Shown: positions 34,259 to 46,915, numbered from the stretch's first letter. The stretch: DNA of 64,000 bases from Icerya purchasi (GCA_039619475.1 CM077115.1:512512815-512576814), one strand, 5' to 3'. Made by a program: numbers and translations. Notes: generated by a model from the sequence alone, not told the origin.

Positions 34259-34595
34259 ATACTTGTATATGTTCACTTAAGATGATCAAAATACCCAGCA
34301 ACATCTAATGCTCGTAGAAAACTGAAATTCGGTATGCGCAACACTAATAATATATAACGAACGGAAAAATGTCCAAATCGAAAAATTTTCAATCCAGACC
34401 TTCAAACAAGTCCAAAATTGTCGAAGACACCTTAAAAATAAAAATCCACAGCGAAACGTTAATTTGAAGTAAAAAACTGAAATTTAGAATGAACAACGTT
34501 TAAAAATACCAAAAAAAAAAACAAACTATGAACCATAAAAATGTTTTAATACCAAGCTCTAAATGGGCTCAAATACCCGATTTTTCTTTTAGTTT
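31354..34595. other. No recognised gene; simple repeats
   Basis: AT-rich. Includes an A tract (31864-31890), a 32-base T tract (32163-32194), T tracts at 32607-32617 and 33841-33863, and a TA/TG run (34225-34258). A splice-donor-like GAGGGTAAGTAT on the minus strand lies near 31809-31820 but no exon can be supported. The frame at 33022-33303 has no domain. Confidence 0.4.
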
Positions 34596-34615
34596 CCTTT
34601 TTTTTTTTTTTTTTT

Positions 34616-35590
34616 AGGATCGTCAATCAGGGGGACCTTTACCCAGAAATAATTAGAAAGAGAAATGAATCAATTATAATCATGATGGGGTCAGATATTG
34701 TTATTGGGAAGAAACAAACAGTGGGACCGATGTGTGGAGGAGGAAAAGACAAGATATAGAGACGCATTACGGAGTAGGAAAGCCAAGTTGCAGCAAACTG
34801 GAATAAAAAGCAGAACACGCAACAGAAAGAGATAAGGAAAAACACATGATCAGCATTGCAAACACACATTCTCGTTTGAGCGGAGAGGACAACGTGGAGA
34901 GGCAAGCAACGAAAAACGAAAATGAAAGGAAGATAATAGACTATGGCTTAAGAACACGGACGAATAATGGAGACAACAACAGAGTGACGAAGTGAAGGAA
35001 ACAGAGAGAACCAGGGATTGGCAGGAAGACTAAGCTGAATAGACAAATAAACGGAACAATTGTTAGAAAATGAGTAAGCGCATATATCCGACACCATAAT
35101 CTGAGATGAAAACTTTTACACAGCGTAAGAACATTAGAGAATAGGATTTTTCTTAAAGTGGGAAGAGGCAGAAACCCGAGCCAAGGAGTCTGCTGCTTCA
35201 ATACCGAAGATGCCCGAATGGCTAGAACAACTCAATTTGAAGGAAATGGAGGGAATAAAGAACGTGTGGATATGTGAGGGTATGGAGAATAATTAAATCA
35301 CAGAAATGATCAGGTAGAGGAGAACACATGTCTGAAAGGCGGCCATGGAATTTGATATAATTAAGAATTTAGGGGAAAGGTGATTGAAGGAAATGAAAAT
35401 AATGGAACGTAAGATAATCATTAATTCGTTTATGGATATGGAACAGAAAGGAGGCAGACAAAAAGATTAAGTCATACTCTGGAATTACAGCTGCTGATGC
35501 TTCAATTCCAAGTCTACATATTGTTACCGTCCTCATAGGGTTCCATGGTGGTACAACAAAATTGAGGTCGCCATCCGTCAAGATAAAAGT
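34616..35590 (-). pseudogene. Family A LINE: RNase H, knuckle and 3' end
   Basis: On the minus strand: RNase H start LTDGDLNFVVPPWNP near 35580, GIEASAAVIPEYDLIFLSAS near 35505-35445, then GIEAADSLARVSASSH near 35190-35150, the RNase H C-terminal signature. The knuckle region reads MCVCNADHVFFL near 34870 after a frameshift from CPLRSNEN. The 3' end, TTTCTGGGTAAAGGTCCCCC then TGATTGACGATCC, is followed by a poly(A) tail (T run 34597-34615 on plus). Pyrimidine-rich coding strand; several stops. Confidence 0.75.
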
Positions 35591-35594
35591 GCAT

Positions 35595-36265
35595 TAAGAA
35601 AACACAAATCAACCAAATCATTGCCAGAACTGATCGTATTCAAAAAATTCCGAGCTGCTATATATTCATTGATCTGTTTTAAAAAACAGAATCTTGGTGT
35701 ACTTTTATAACATAGTTTCTGAATCCTCTTGCAACCATAATGTGTAGTCAAAAATACAAAGTATTATGAACAACTTTATTAACTGCAATTGTATTCCTTC
35801 ATCGCTTATCGGAAACGACTAGTTGTATGCGATCCACAAGGGATTGTTAATACTTTTTCCAGCACTTTTCTGTTCCTATTCTCCCACAGACGTGAACCAA
35901 AAAATTTATACTAGAACAGACGCCATTAAATTTTAATTTAGATCCTCAAATCCATTTAATTACAACTTTATAATATCAAAACTGATTTCCAATTGAAATA
36001 CCATAATTCTAATAGCATACCTGGAGCAGATTTTATTTCTACTACACATTTCCAATCAAATATGTACAACAGGCATCATCACAGGTTATTGATAATTAGC
36101 AACACAATAATTCTTATTCCAAAACTAAATAAAAGTACCGTACTCACTGCGAACTATAGACCCATATCTCTTATAAATTTCATTGCTTAAGTCCTACAGA
36201 GAACGGTAAACAAACGTCTTCTCTTTATCCTAAAGAAAAACGACATATTTTCCTTGTCCTAAATC
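35595..36265 (+). pseudogene. I-like LINE fragment (linker and RT N-terminal block)
   Basis: A linker-like stretch KSTKSLPELIVFKKFRAAIY at about 35607 is followed after decay by SIPGADFIST near 36010 and the RT entry block IILIPKLNKS, ANYRPISLINFIA near 36110-36185, then VLQRTVNKRLLFILKKNDIF. A second RT entry block begins only about 200 bases later, so this is a separate partial copy placed directly upstream of the longer element. Many stops. Confidence 0.6.
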
Positions 36266-36299
36266 AGAGGGCGTGCAGCAAGAAATAAGCTTTTAAAAG

Positions 36300-38738
36300 C
36301 AAATAAAACACGTTTCCTTAATCAACAACACTTATATGCTATTTCCTTTGATCTTTATAATAATTCGTTACAATACGCATACATACCAGAAGAGTGGAAA
36401 CATCATATAGTATGCCCCATATTAAAACCGAATAAGAAAAAATATAGACCCATAACCTTGTTAACATGCATAGGTAAAACTATTGAAAATATAATAAAAT
36501 CGAGGCTAGAGTAGTATCTTAATAAACTTGATTTATTGCTTAAAACTCAATATGGATTTCGAAAAGGATACGGCACTCGAGATTGTATTTTTATATTTAA
36601 CGCAGATATATAAATAACATACTCTAAAAACCAGTTTATGATAGAAATTTTTATAGATATTAAAGGAGCACTCGATTCGGTTAAATTATCTAAATTAGCA
36701 GAAATTATGACGAATTTAGTTATCTCTAGCAATACTGTGAAGTGGATACATACGTACCTATCAAACCGTCAGCTCACAGTGAAATTCCAGTATCAACTAT
36801 ATGACACGGTATGCAGTGCTAGGAAAACGCCGCAGGGTGCTATTCTCTCTTCTTTATTATATACACTGTGTACGAAAAAAATTCATCAACTAGACAGCAA
36901 AAGAATAAAAGTATTGCAATACGCAGATGATATAGTTATCTACTCGGTAGCCGTTAAGCTTAATGTAGCAAGAAATTAAAGATTTCCAAGCTATCACAAA
37001 TAGGCTGGAACTTCAAATATCACCGGGGAAACCGAAAGGAACAATATTCACAAGACATCGAATACTATCTAGCCTATTGATAAAACTAGCAGGAAACAAC
37101 ATTAAGTTCAGCAATGATAGTAAATATTTAGGCGTGACCTTTGATAGTAGTCGGTCTACTTAGGCCACTGAAATAAAGAACATACAAACAAAATGTGAAA
37201 ATGGACTTAGTATATTGCGGGTATTGAATGGAGTCAAATGGGGGGGCTGCCATCCAATGACTAATACAATGATATGTAAATCATTTATAAGACCACACGT
37301 AGATTACGCGGCAATAACAATAACCACCGCCAGCAAAAATCGAAAAAATAACATACAAGTAATAGAAAATAAAGCATTAAGGTTAATAACAGGCGTCCTA
37401 AAAAACAACCCCTATTCATGTGTTACATTATGAAACTGAGGAGATTACAACCGATTTAAGAACCCAATACATAACAGATAAATGCATGTTAAATACCAAA
37501 TCAAACGCATGTCATCGTTATTAACACTAACCGAACTTATTAACAATAATAATTACTAGACTAATAAAAGTATACCTGCATTAGTCGCTAGTTGACAGCG
37601 TCTAAGGGAAATCGAACCATTTGAAAAATCTAAATCAAAGTACAATGACATAGATTATTTTAATATGCTAAGAAATATCCATATATAGATATAACAAATG
37701 AATTTGAAAAGGTTTACCAGGAATATACTGAAAATATATTACAAGACATAATAGAAAAGAAATATCGTAATTATGAACAGATCTATACTGATGGATCATT
37801 AAATATAGAAAAAAGAATCTGCTCCTGTGCAATATACAATAAAGCTACAAATAAATATCGAACGTTTCGAATTCCGACGACATACTCGTCACTGTATCAA
37901 GCAATCAATAAATTGGTAAACGGTAAAAATAGATATCATAATTATCTGATATTAATCGACTCACTGAGCGCATTATATAAAATAACAAATGGCACAAGCG
38001 GCAATAATATAGTATTAAAGATAAAAAAGGACATAGAATCTGCGAAAGTAAATTACAATAATCAAGCAGTACTCAAATGGACGCTAAGGCATAGTGGAAT
38101 AAAAGGAAATGAATTCGTTGATAAATTAACAGGGAAAGTTACCGAAAACCGGAAATGTGAAAAAATCAAATACCATTGGACACATCGCACTGTTAAAAAT
38201 ATAGCAACAAATAAACAAAAAATCAATTCTGAACAGAATAGTGTAAACCGCGGAAAACGTTATTTCAATATGCAAAAAAAGCAACATATCAGGAACCCAT
38301 GGTACCTTCAAGTCAAGAAGAACCTACCTAGCAATTACATAAAGCAAATCACACGGCTTAGAACAGGACATACCAGAACAGCAGACCGATTAAAGAAATG
38401 GAACGTCATCGAATCGAATAAATGCCAATACTGTAATAAAGACTATGAGGAAAACATTAACCATCTCATATGGCAATGTACCCGATTCCAAAAACAACGA
38501 GAAGAATTTATAACTTATAAATAAATGAATTCAGGAATATCACACGATACCGATAAATACAGCATCCGTTCTTACAAATCCATGAAGCCAGACATGTAAA
38601 AACAGCTTTATCCATTCCTCAAAAAATGCACTATTGAAGTTTGAGATTTTATTACTATATGACACATTTAACATATAAACTGGCTAAAAAGTTAAAATGA
38701 AAAACCAAGTCCAAAAAAAAAAAGAAAAAAAAAAAAGA
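36300..38738 (+). pseudogene. I-clade-like LINE: RT, RNase H and zinc knuckle
   Basis: Motifs in order: YIPEEWKHHIVCPILKPNKK near 36385, YRPITLLTCIGKTIENIIKS near 36445-36505, TQYGFRKGYGTRD near 36546, the palm start IDIKGALDSVKLSKLAE near 36650, RKTPQGAILSSLLY near 36820, the catalytic QYADDIVIYS near 36918, and YLGVTFDSSRST near 37125. RNase H follows: IYTDGSLN near 37781, LILIDSLSALYKI near 37945, LRHSGIKGNEFVDKLTGK near 38086. The C-terminal knuckle CQYCNKDYEENINHLIWQC (C-x2-C-x9-H-x4-C) is at about 38427-38484. The last 203 codons (37913-38524) are intact; the RT part is interrupted by frameshifts and stops. The coding strand is A-rich, opposite in bias to family A. It ends in an A-rich tail near 38713-38738. 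RNase H plus knuckle suits I-type LINEs. Confidence 0.85.
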
Positions 38739-39009
38739 TGAGCCGGGTACTGAAGAAAGTAACGCCGTTTGCGTGACTAATCGGTTCTGTGTTATTTCGC
38801 ATTCCGACTTGTTCCATTAATTCCGTTGACAATTGAAGCAGACCTTGCAACAAAAAAAAGTTACCTCACTAAATGTATGAATGAATAGAAGGTGTATTTG
38901 TTTCTATTTGCATAAATCGATTATGAGTAATTTGTAACTTAACGTTATCGAGTTGTTTAAATTCTTTCAAATTAAAATAATGTATTAAAAGAAAATAAAA
39001 CAGTTTAAT

Positions 39010-39115
39010 GTATATATACACACACACACATACACGCATATATATATATATATATATAATTCGGCCATTTTGGCCTCGCAAGGGGCTGTGCCCCTTGACT
39101 CCTTTTGCTTTCATT
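39010..39115. repeat. TA/CA microsatellite with adjoining G/C hairpins
   Basis: CA and TA runs (39009-39058) are followed by GGCCATTTTGGCC and AAGGGGCTGTGCCCCTT, two short perfect palindromic stems, then GACTCC. Then, at 39263-39300, CGTTACATTT-like units repeat about four times. This may be the end of a fold-back or Helitron-like element, but no CTRR end or replication protein is visible. Confidence 0.5.
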
Positions 39116-39119
39116 TCTG

Positions 39120-39990
39120 TTTCTTTCTCTTCTATACTTTGTATAAAATGATCAAAATTTACAACGTAATTCTAACTGGCATCAACATAAAAAAATTAAC
39201 ATAATCACAAAAATCCTATCTTAACATTCAACTTTCATTATATAAAATTAAGACATTTTTTCGTTACATTTTCGTTACATATTTCGTTACATATTTCATT
39301 ACATAAAATTGCGACATTTATAGAATAACAATTACAAAAATTCTATAAAATATAACAAACGTTACACAAAATTGGGACATTTTTTCTAATGGGGAGTAGC
39401 CTAAGAATTACGTTGTAATTAATATATATGTACCTTTATATATGTATATATAGGCGGGTTAAATTAATGTGGGCAGAAAAAATATTAAATAAAAGAACCT
39501 GTGTCATTTATACAATCTATGAACAAACATACATCGTATAATAATTACTTTTGAATATAATTAATGATATACAGACCACAAATATCTCAAAGAAAGTTTA
39601 ATAAGTAAATAATTAAATATTTATACTGATATTAATTCCGTACAAATGTGCTTAAGTGTGGTACGTTTTAATTTACTAACAGCTAAGAGTAGAAAAACAA
39701 AAAACAAATAAAACGTTTTTTTGATAAGCGAGTTTAAATATTTTGAAATAAATGATATACATTGGTAAACACAAAGGACCAAGAACGCTTTTTGTCTAAA
39801 GCAGTCTCCGTTTGATTCACTTATGCTTGTATTGTGTGTTTGTTTTTGCTTTGGTGATTTTTTAAAATTTTAACTGGGTTTGTCAACGAGGACATTAGCC
39901 CAAGAAATGGGAAGAAGGAGCAATAAATTTTTATTTTTATGCGTTTAAGGACAGTGGATAAAAATACTTCAACGGCAGGAATAACCGAGA
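39120..39990. other. No recognised gene
   Basis: AT-rich with short CGTTACAT tandem units near 39263-39305 and TA runs near 39420-39452. No coding support. Confidence 0.4.
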
Positions 39991-40009
39991 TAGAAAGAAA
40001 TGAGAAAAT

Positions 40010-42668
40010 ACAAGCAGCCCTATAAGGAGCACGGATATCAAGAACTAAAGCTAGCGGTGATACTGCGATATTGGTTCATAATTCCGTATACCACAATCTC
40101 CTCATAGCATCAGATATCTATCAGTCAACAGTTGTAACCTCCCGTTACTATCAGGATCGCTTACATCGATCAATATATATTCCTCCCGATATGTCCATGT
40201 CCACCTACCAACTTAGCGCTTTCTTCACCAGTGTGCCCAACCCTATCATGCTTTTTGGGTATTTAAACAGCCACTCTCCCCTTTCGGGATCCAATACCCA
40301 TAACTCAAGAAGAAATGTTCTCTCAAAATTCATATTAAATAGCGACCTCCTGCTACTCACATCCCCTACTTCAACCCACCTGGATGCTTCTTCCGTTTCA
40401 TTCTCTGCTATTGATCTTGTTTTTATTTTCTCTTCTTTCTATTCTAAAGTTGGATCCATTGTACTACAGGATACCTTCTTTAGCGATCATTTTCCCATCC
40501 TCATATCTTTTCCGACCAATACCAATGCAATTTCTCATCCACCGTTCCCGAAATTCAATTATCAAAAAGCAAATTGGAGTATTTTCACTTCTCTTCTTGA
40601 AACCATGCTTCTTCCTTCTCCTTCAGTACAAGAAAATATTAAAACTTTCTCAGATAAACTAACTGCTGCTGCCAATGTATCCATTCCCAAATCTTGACCC
40701 TTCCCACTTCCTCGTTGCGTCCCGTGGTAATGCAGCGAAGTTCGTATGGCGATTTCTGCAAAGAAAAAAAGCCCTCCGAAGATATAAATATACCCACCTA
40801 GCCTCTGATCTCATTGCTTTTAGGAAAAACCGTGATGCCGCACATAAGGTGGCATGAACAGCCTTTGTTTCTACTATAACTCAAAGCGCATGCAACCGAA
40901 CAATTTTGGATAAAATTAAATTAATAAACGGCATTTCAATCACTACACCAATCCCCGTATGAAAATATACAATTGCCGAGTAGCTGAACCCTCTGAGGTG
41001 GCAAATGTGTTTTCCACACATTTCAGTCATGAATAGTCGTCTTCGATTTACTCTTAAAATTTCCTATTTCACGAAACTAACCAAGATAAATCCCCGATAA
41101 CTTTTAATAATAGTAACGCCGATGAATACAACAGCCTTATTACCGTAAAACGTGCTCAATTATTAAATAAAATTTCATTCAAAAAATTGAGCCCTTTGCG
41201 CCCACGGAATTCATTCACTGATGTTAAAGAACTTATCACCACAGGCCCTTTCGTACCTTCTAGTAATCTATCATCAAATATGGGCTCGAGACTGCATACC
41301 GTCATCCTGGAAAGAAGCTGTTATAGTCCCCACTCTTAAACGTGGCAAGGACCCCACTCTTCTCTCAAGCTACAGACACTGGATAAAACATTGGAAAAAG
41401 TGATCAACAGAAGGCTCATCTTAGAAACCCGTGGGCTCCTCCCCTCTTACCAGTCTGGCGGACAAAAAAAAAAGATCGACGATAGAACATTTATCCAGCT
41501 TGCATAATGTAATCAGAGCAGATTTCGCCAGCAAGGAGCATACCTATTCAATATTTTTTGACATAGAGAAGGCGTATGATTATCGGATCTGGCTCCTGGG
41601 ACTAGTTTGGAAGATGGTTAAGAGCAATATAACAGGAAACATGATTATGTACTTAAAAGATTTTCTCCATGACAGATATATCCGGATGAGAAATAGGAAA
41701 GAAAAAACCTCCTTCTCCTCCAATCCTTTTCTTAGACAATTCCTTTTTCACATTTTCCTGTACAGCCACTTTCCTTGGGATCAATTTTGATAGCAAATTA
41801 TCCTGGCGTCCTCACCAAAAGTGCAGTAAATATATCACTACATTGAAATATCTATCCTACGAAAGCCATAACTCTTCTCCCAAGCTTCTTTTAACACTTT
41901 TTCATTCCCTTATCCTCAGTCGTCTCTCCTGCGAATGTTCATTATATTTTTCCGCTTCCTCATCCCCTTTTAAAATGTTAAATCAACTGCAGAATTCTTC
42001 TATCCGATTAATACTGGGTGCGCATCACACGTCCTCCGCACATAGCCTTCAATTCTTATTACATTCTCTACTCATGCACTTTCAAAGATCCTTTCACTCT
42101 TTCCGTGATTCTCTAAGAGTTTTCCTTTTCGGACTTCGTGATCCTTACCCCCCCCCCCCCTCTGACATAATAAAATCCATAACAATTTTCATACAACCCC
42201 AGTGGAATGGCTCTCCAAACAAGCTTGCTTTCTGAAGGGGATAAAATACGATATTGGCCCCCTGATTCCCTCCTTCCGACCTTCGTAGAACCCATTTTGT
42301 CGCTATGACAAGACTCCGCATCGAACATATTTCTCCGACGCACAATCATATTTTACTCAACTGCGAGCCTCTTTTTGAATGCCCCTCTTGTTTTCTCCCC
42401 CCTGCTCCTTCAATAAAACACCTACTCTTGGAGTGCCCTTCCTTTGCTCGTCAGCGCTCTAACCTCCGCATAGTGTCTCTGCAGTCATCTCTGGCTAACT
42501 CGTCCTTGAATATCGCAGACACTATTCAATTTCTCTATACAACTGGTTTGTTTCGAGTCATTTGGCGTTCCCACCGCGATAGCGTCGTAATAGCCCCGCT
42601 AGCTGCACACGGCACTCAAAAAAAACCCAAAAAAAAACAAAAAAAACCAAAAAAAACACATATTCAAA
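40010..42668 (+). pseudogene. LINE with endonuclease, partial RT and zinc knuckle
   Basis: The endonuclease begins around 40030 (ISRTKASGDTAILVHNSVYH) and continues in a 208-codon frame: MLFGYLNSHSPLSGSN near 40250 occupies the usual GDFNAH position but with the catalytic Asp changed; FSAIDLVFIFS near 40400 and FSDHFPILIS near 40483 are the C-terminal endonuclease motifs. Next come KFVWRFLQRKKALRRYKYTH, the pre-RT linker, RT blocks WARDCIPSSWKEAVIVPTLK near 41283, TLEKVINRRLILETRGLLPS near 41385 and FFDIEKAYDYRIWLLGLVWK near 41548. The sequence then jumps to LGINFDSKLSWRPHQK near 41777, so the YADD palm is deleted. RNase H is mostly gone. The knuckle CPSCFLPPAPSIKHLLLECP lies near 42382-42441. 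The 3' end is an A/C-rich tail (42618-42668). Frameshifts throughout. Confidence 0.85.
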
Positions 42669-42674
42669 TAAAAT

Positions 42675-43075
42675 GTGATGGTGAAAAATAGTCTATTCTA
42701 AACGTTATTATTTCACCGAAAGTAGACGAACCGTAAATTCTGTTCACTTTTTAACCATCTAACTTTAGTTCCTTTGCATTGCTATCTATCTCTTCTCCAT
42801 ATTGTCCGCTGTCCGTTGACATTGCAATCCTTCGCATTCAACCCGTTGTTTCTAACACGATTGTTTCTTTATCTTTTGAAATGGACTTTGGATACTTAGT
42901 GACACGTTAGAATTGTAGAAAACATAAAAAAGTTTATTATCTATCGTACGCAGCAGTTTTAAAAACAATTCTATTAATAATTATCCGGAGCCAATAATAT
43001 CCGTTCTCTTTCTAAAAAAAAAAAATGCATTTAGAATTTTTGCCTGTCATGTATACTTCCTTATTTACTAATTTA
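42675..43075. other. No recognised gene; possible LINE debris
   Basis: Pyrimidine-rich patches at 42740-42880 resemble decayed family A coding sequence, but no motif can be assigned. Confidence 0.3.
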
Positions 43076-43079
43076 CATT

Positions 43080-43440
43080 TTTCCTAACTTTCCGTTCAGC
43101 CTTCTCTTCCTTTTTATCTTTGGTTCTGCGATTTCTGCTTCCTCGTCGTTATTCCACTACAATACTGAGTCTTTTTCGTCGTTTAATCATTTTTTCCCGC
43201 TTCTGGTATCATTTCTCTTCCTATCCACCTCCATTTTGTCCTTTTCATTCGGCGGATAATAATTTTATATGCGAATTTCGAATACTCTTTCTCTTATCTT
43301 ATAAACGGTTCTTACCTTATTCTAAACTCCTTTAGCTCAATCTGCAATCGTTACAATATCTTATCTATCCTCACATTTTCTAATCCTCTTATAATTCCTG
43401 CCCTTGCTTGTTTTATCTACACTCAGTATTTAATAAAATT
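43080..43440 (+). pseudogene. Family A LINE 3' fragment
   Basis: Pyrimidine-rich. The coding sense gives LRFLLPRRYSTTILSLFRR near 43123, parallel to the 24.06-kb copy, then CPFHSADNNFICEFRILF near 43230-43283, the family knuckle with C-x2-H and the next Cys kept. It ends at a degenerate A-rich tail near 43430. Several stops after the knuckle. Confidence 0.55.
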
Positions 43441-43449
43441 AAAATTTAA

Positions 43450-46400
43450 ACTATTGTAAAAATGTTTCTTTTATTTTAATTTAATATCAGAAAAGATTAA
43501 AGCATATTAAGGTGGCGAGCCGTTGATAATAATTTTCTTCTTTCGGCTGGTAAAAAAGGACGTTATCCATGGGGCGGCGACTTACGGATCGATCAAAATT
43601 TATTTTAACGCAGAGATAACATGAGGATCTTCAAATGTGAAATCGTATTCCGAATATCCCGAACAAGAGAGACATACTTTTATTGGCTACTATGCTTGCT
43701 AAAGCATAACTCGGAATATCAGTATGAGACCGAATTCATAAAAAATAGCAGCTGCATATTGAACAGGAACACAGAAAAGCATTTACGGGTCTCAGAAAAT
43801 TATAAGCTGAAAAGAGAGTCTCGTTCGCGAGAGAATAGGTGGTCGATTGTTTATTTAATTGAAAAAAGTTCCGCACATAAAATAGTAAACTACGACGGTA
43901 GATGGAATAAGACGATAGGGGGGCATGTAAGGCCAAGTCGGGGTTTTTCGGGAGTAATGGAAACGTGTATTCTTATTCGATGGAAATATTAAATGAAAGA
44001 TACAGGTAAAACTGAACTAAGAAATAGCATCGCGACCGGACTACATTAATGTGTAGAATTGTAATGAAGCAATGAAGGTACGAAACTGAACGTCTGCGCA
44101 GAATTCTGAATTTAATGCAGTGAGAAAACAACCTTGTTATTTTACGAAGAATGATATAGTCAATCGAAAAAGAACTCTTTTGTAAGAATTAAAGAAGTTT
44201 ATTACCTAGATGATTTCCCTCTAGCGAAATCTAAAGAATCGAGTATTATATACGTATATTTTTTCCTTTTTCATTAACGAAATATTTTTTTATTAGAGTT
44301 TATAAATTTGTGGATTTATTATTATTATTAATTTAAATCTCTAGTCCAAGAATTGGTTTCTTCGAATTTTACGATTTCTTTTACCTTACCGCTTATTAAA
44401 CAAAACTAAATTCAACAACCAGAACACAAATTCCTAACGAACTATCGTCGTCTTATGTTAAATTTGGTTGTTAATGCTTTTTACTCGGTGTAGTACCGGA
44501 AGTGAAATACTCTCGCGATATCAACGGCTCATCAGCTTTATTATCCGTTATCGCTACAGAATACGATTTAATCGGGTTAAAAGTTTATTTTAAAACATCG
44601 AAATTTCTACCGTGAATTTTAAGGTGCTCTCGAGGACGTTTTGTACATTAATGACTACGTCATTCTTATGCCGGCGGTGACAAGAAAATCCTCTAATGAA
44701 ATCTGTAACATTTTTGTGTCACGCTTAGAAGATATTTAATTTTATGAAGAAGGTCAATTACAACCGCTTCTTCTATGAAAATTATAGTAGTGTCAGGGAG
44801 TCCAGGAAGTATCCTCGTGGAGAAGTCCGAAGAACTGAATTTACCTACATGTATGTACACACACACACGCGCGCACATATGCGTATGTATATGTATGTAT
44901 ACATACATTTATATATGCACTGAATAGAACGAAAGCATAGACGTTTGTAAAATTACGATATCGAAAATCGTTGAAAATAAGCTCTGCGCTTATCGTGTTG
45001 TTACAATGGAAAGCCAACGGCAAAAAATAACCTATCGTAATAACAATAATGATACGACAGACTGCCTCAAGTCGGTAAAATTCGTAAAGTATTCGATATC
45101 ACAGAATGGAGTAAACTTCACTTCGGATAAGAAAAAACGGAAAATGTATATTAGAGGTCGCTGTTACCAGTGACCAGTCACTGTCACGAAAATAACAGTG
45201 AATTTTCTAGTACTTCCGCTGACTAAACACGTTCCATGTTGAATGTAGCACACTCTTGTATAGAGGCCGCGTTCTTCGCACGCCCATGCCTGTTTAAAGG
45301 CAGCCGCCGATTTAGTATTTGTTCGATATTAGGTTTCGTCTGGTATTGTGTGATGTGTTAAATTATTTGCTCCAAGAAACTAGCTTTCATTAACATTCAT
45401 CGTCCAGTAGTATAAACTTTGATACGTTTTCCTTTTTTTTTTTTATTTTTCTTTTTTCGCTGTTATAACTTTAATTTATCCGTATAGCTCCTTTTAAATT
45501 TTTCCGTTCTATCCGGAAACTCAACAACTGGTTTCCTAGTTGGATCGTGTTTTAAACCGACATCCGCAGAATCCATAGAGGACTGAAATACCAATCGCAA
45601 TGCCGAACTGTCCGAAGTGCTTTAAACCAGTTTATTTCGGTTAGTACAGATGTTACATTTATTCCTCACGTATACACACGTATATATCGCAGTTGTTATT
45701 TTACACCTATCGAATATATATGTATATGTATGTATGTATTGCGTGTATAAATACTAGAATTATTAATAGTTCCATTAATAGCGCGTTGAAGTAAGATATC
45801 AAGTACAGCATTCAACGCGTTTATATTGAGTCTTTTTTTTAAAGTTAAACATTAGATGTATGATTTTTCATGTCCATTTCCGAACGTATACTATTTGAAT
45901 GTAACTTTCTTGTAAATATGGAACAAAGTAGTTCCATATTCATGGTGTATTACAATTTTAATGTAATATACGTCGTTTAACTATCTAAAATAACTATTCA
46001 CAGATAATCGTTAATTTCGTCACAACTATGACAGCGCCGCTGATTACCGGTTAACGATACCGGTAAAATCATTTTACCTGATTAAAAGAAAATGAATGTA
46101 GTATGTGTTTACCAGAAGCGATTTTATATATAAGCTAAGTTGGCTAGGATTGAAAATATTAGGCTGCTAAAAACTTTAAAAGGCAAACTTTTTTTTCTTC
46201 TCTTTTTTTACAAAACTGTTAAAATTTAATGAATAATATATGTGTAAATTTACTTCAATTGAAAAAGTAAGTAAAGTATAAATTAAAAAAATAAAAAACA
46301 AAATGAGTAATGTTTTGACAACGACTGATAAATTAACCTGTAGTTATGTGGCTTACATGGGTAGATCCTGATAAACGGCTATTATCGTAAAATACATCAT

Positions 46401-46490
46401 ACAAATAACGTCATATTCTTGTTGTCAAAAGATGATACATAATGGAAAAAGAAATTAATTCTTCTCTCGAATTTTTGCTGCGAACTTTTA
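43450..46490. other. No recognised gene; contains CpG-richer block
   Basis: A 123-codon open frame at 43621-43992 (plus) is the longest non-repeat frame here but has no recognisable domain or repeat context, so I do not call it. Around 44430-45330 the sequence is richer in CpG and could be regulatory or untranslated. CA/TA runs lie at 44856-44905 and 45713-45740; T tract at 45431-45444. Confidence 0.35.
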
Positions 46491-46500
46491 TATGTATTAA

Positions 46501-46907
46501 CAGGCTCGTGCCCACAATTTCGAAAAGAGGGGGGTTTTGAAAATTTTCTTTGCACATTTATTTTATAAATAACAATACATTTTTCACTGATATTCGTACT
46601 ATTAATAATTTCCATCATTTTGATTTATATATTAATAATATTCATAAATTAATTACCCCGTATAAACATTAATAAAAAGTACGTATGTTATTAATTGTAC
46701 TCGTAATAAAAAATTTTGCATAAGATATTAATGAAGTACCTAAAAATATGAAGCATATTTTTTCTTTTTTATTTTAAAAGTAGGTAAGAACAGCCTAAAA
46801 AATCATCAATATTTATTTTAAATTTGTGATTTTTTTCAGATTTTTGTGCATTTATAATGACTATTTTAGTTCTCATGCCCCCCCCCCCCCCCGTGAACAC
46901 GGCCTTG
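46501..46907 (-). mobile_element. hAT-type MITE, family M1 copy 2 (inverted)
   Basis: A 407-bp unit, the reverse complement of 17208-17627 with modest divergence. Its ends are CAGGCTCGTGCCCAC and, on the other strand, CAAGGCCGTGTTCACGGGGG. The flanks TGTATTAA (46493-46500) and TGTATTAA (46908-46915) are identical, a perfect 8-bp target duplication, so the element boundaries are exact. Confidence 0.9.
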
Positions 46908-46915
46908 TGTATTAA

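Noticed and set aside
43621..43992. 123-codon plus-strand frame
   Set aside because: No domain, no splice or poly(A) context, and ordinary composition; length alone does not support a gene.
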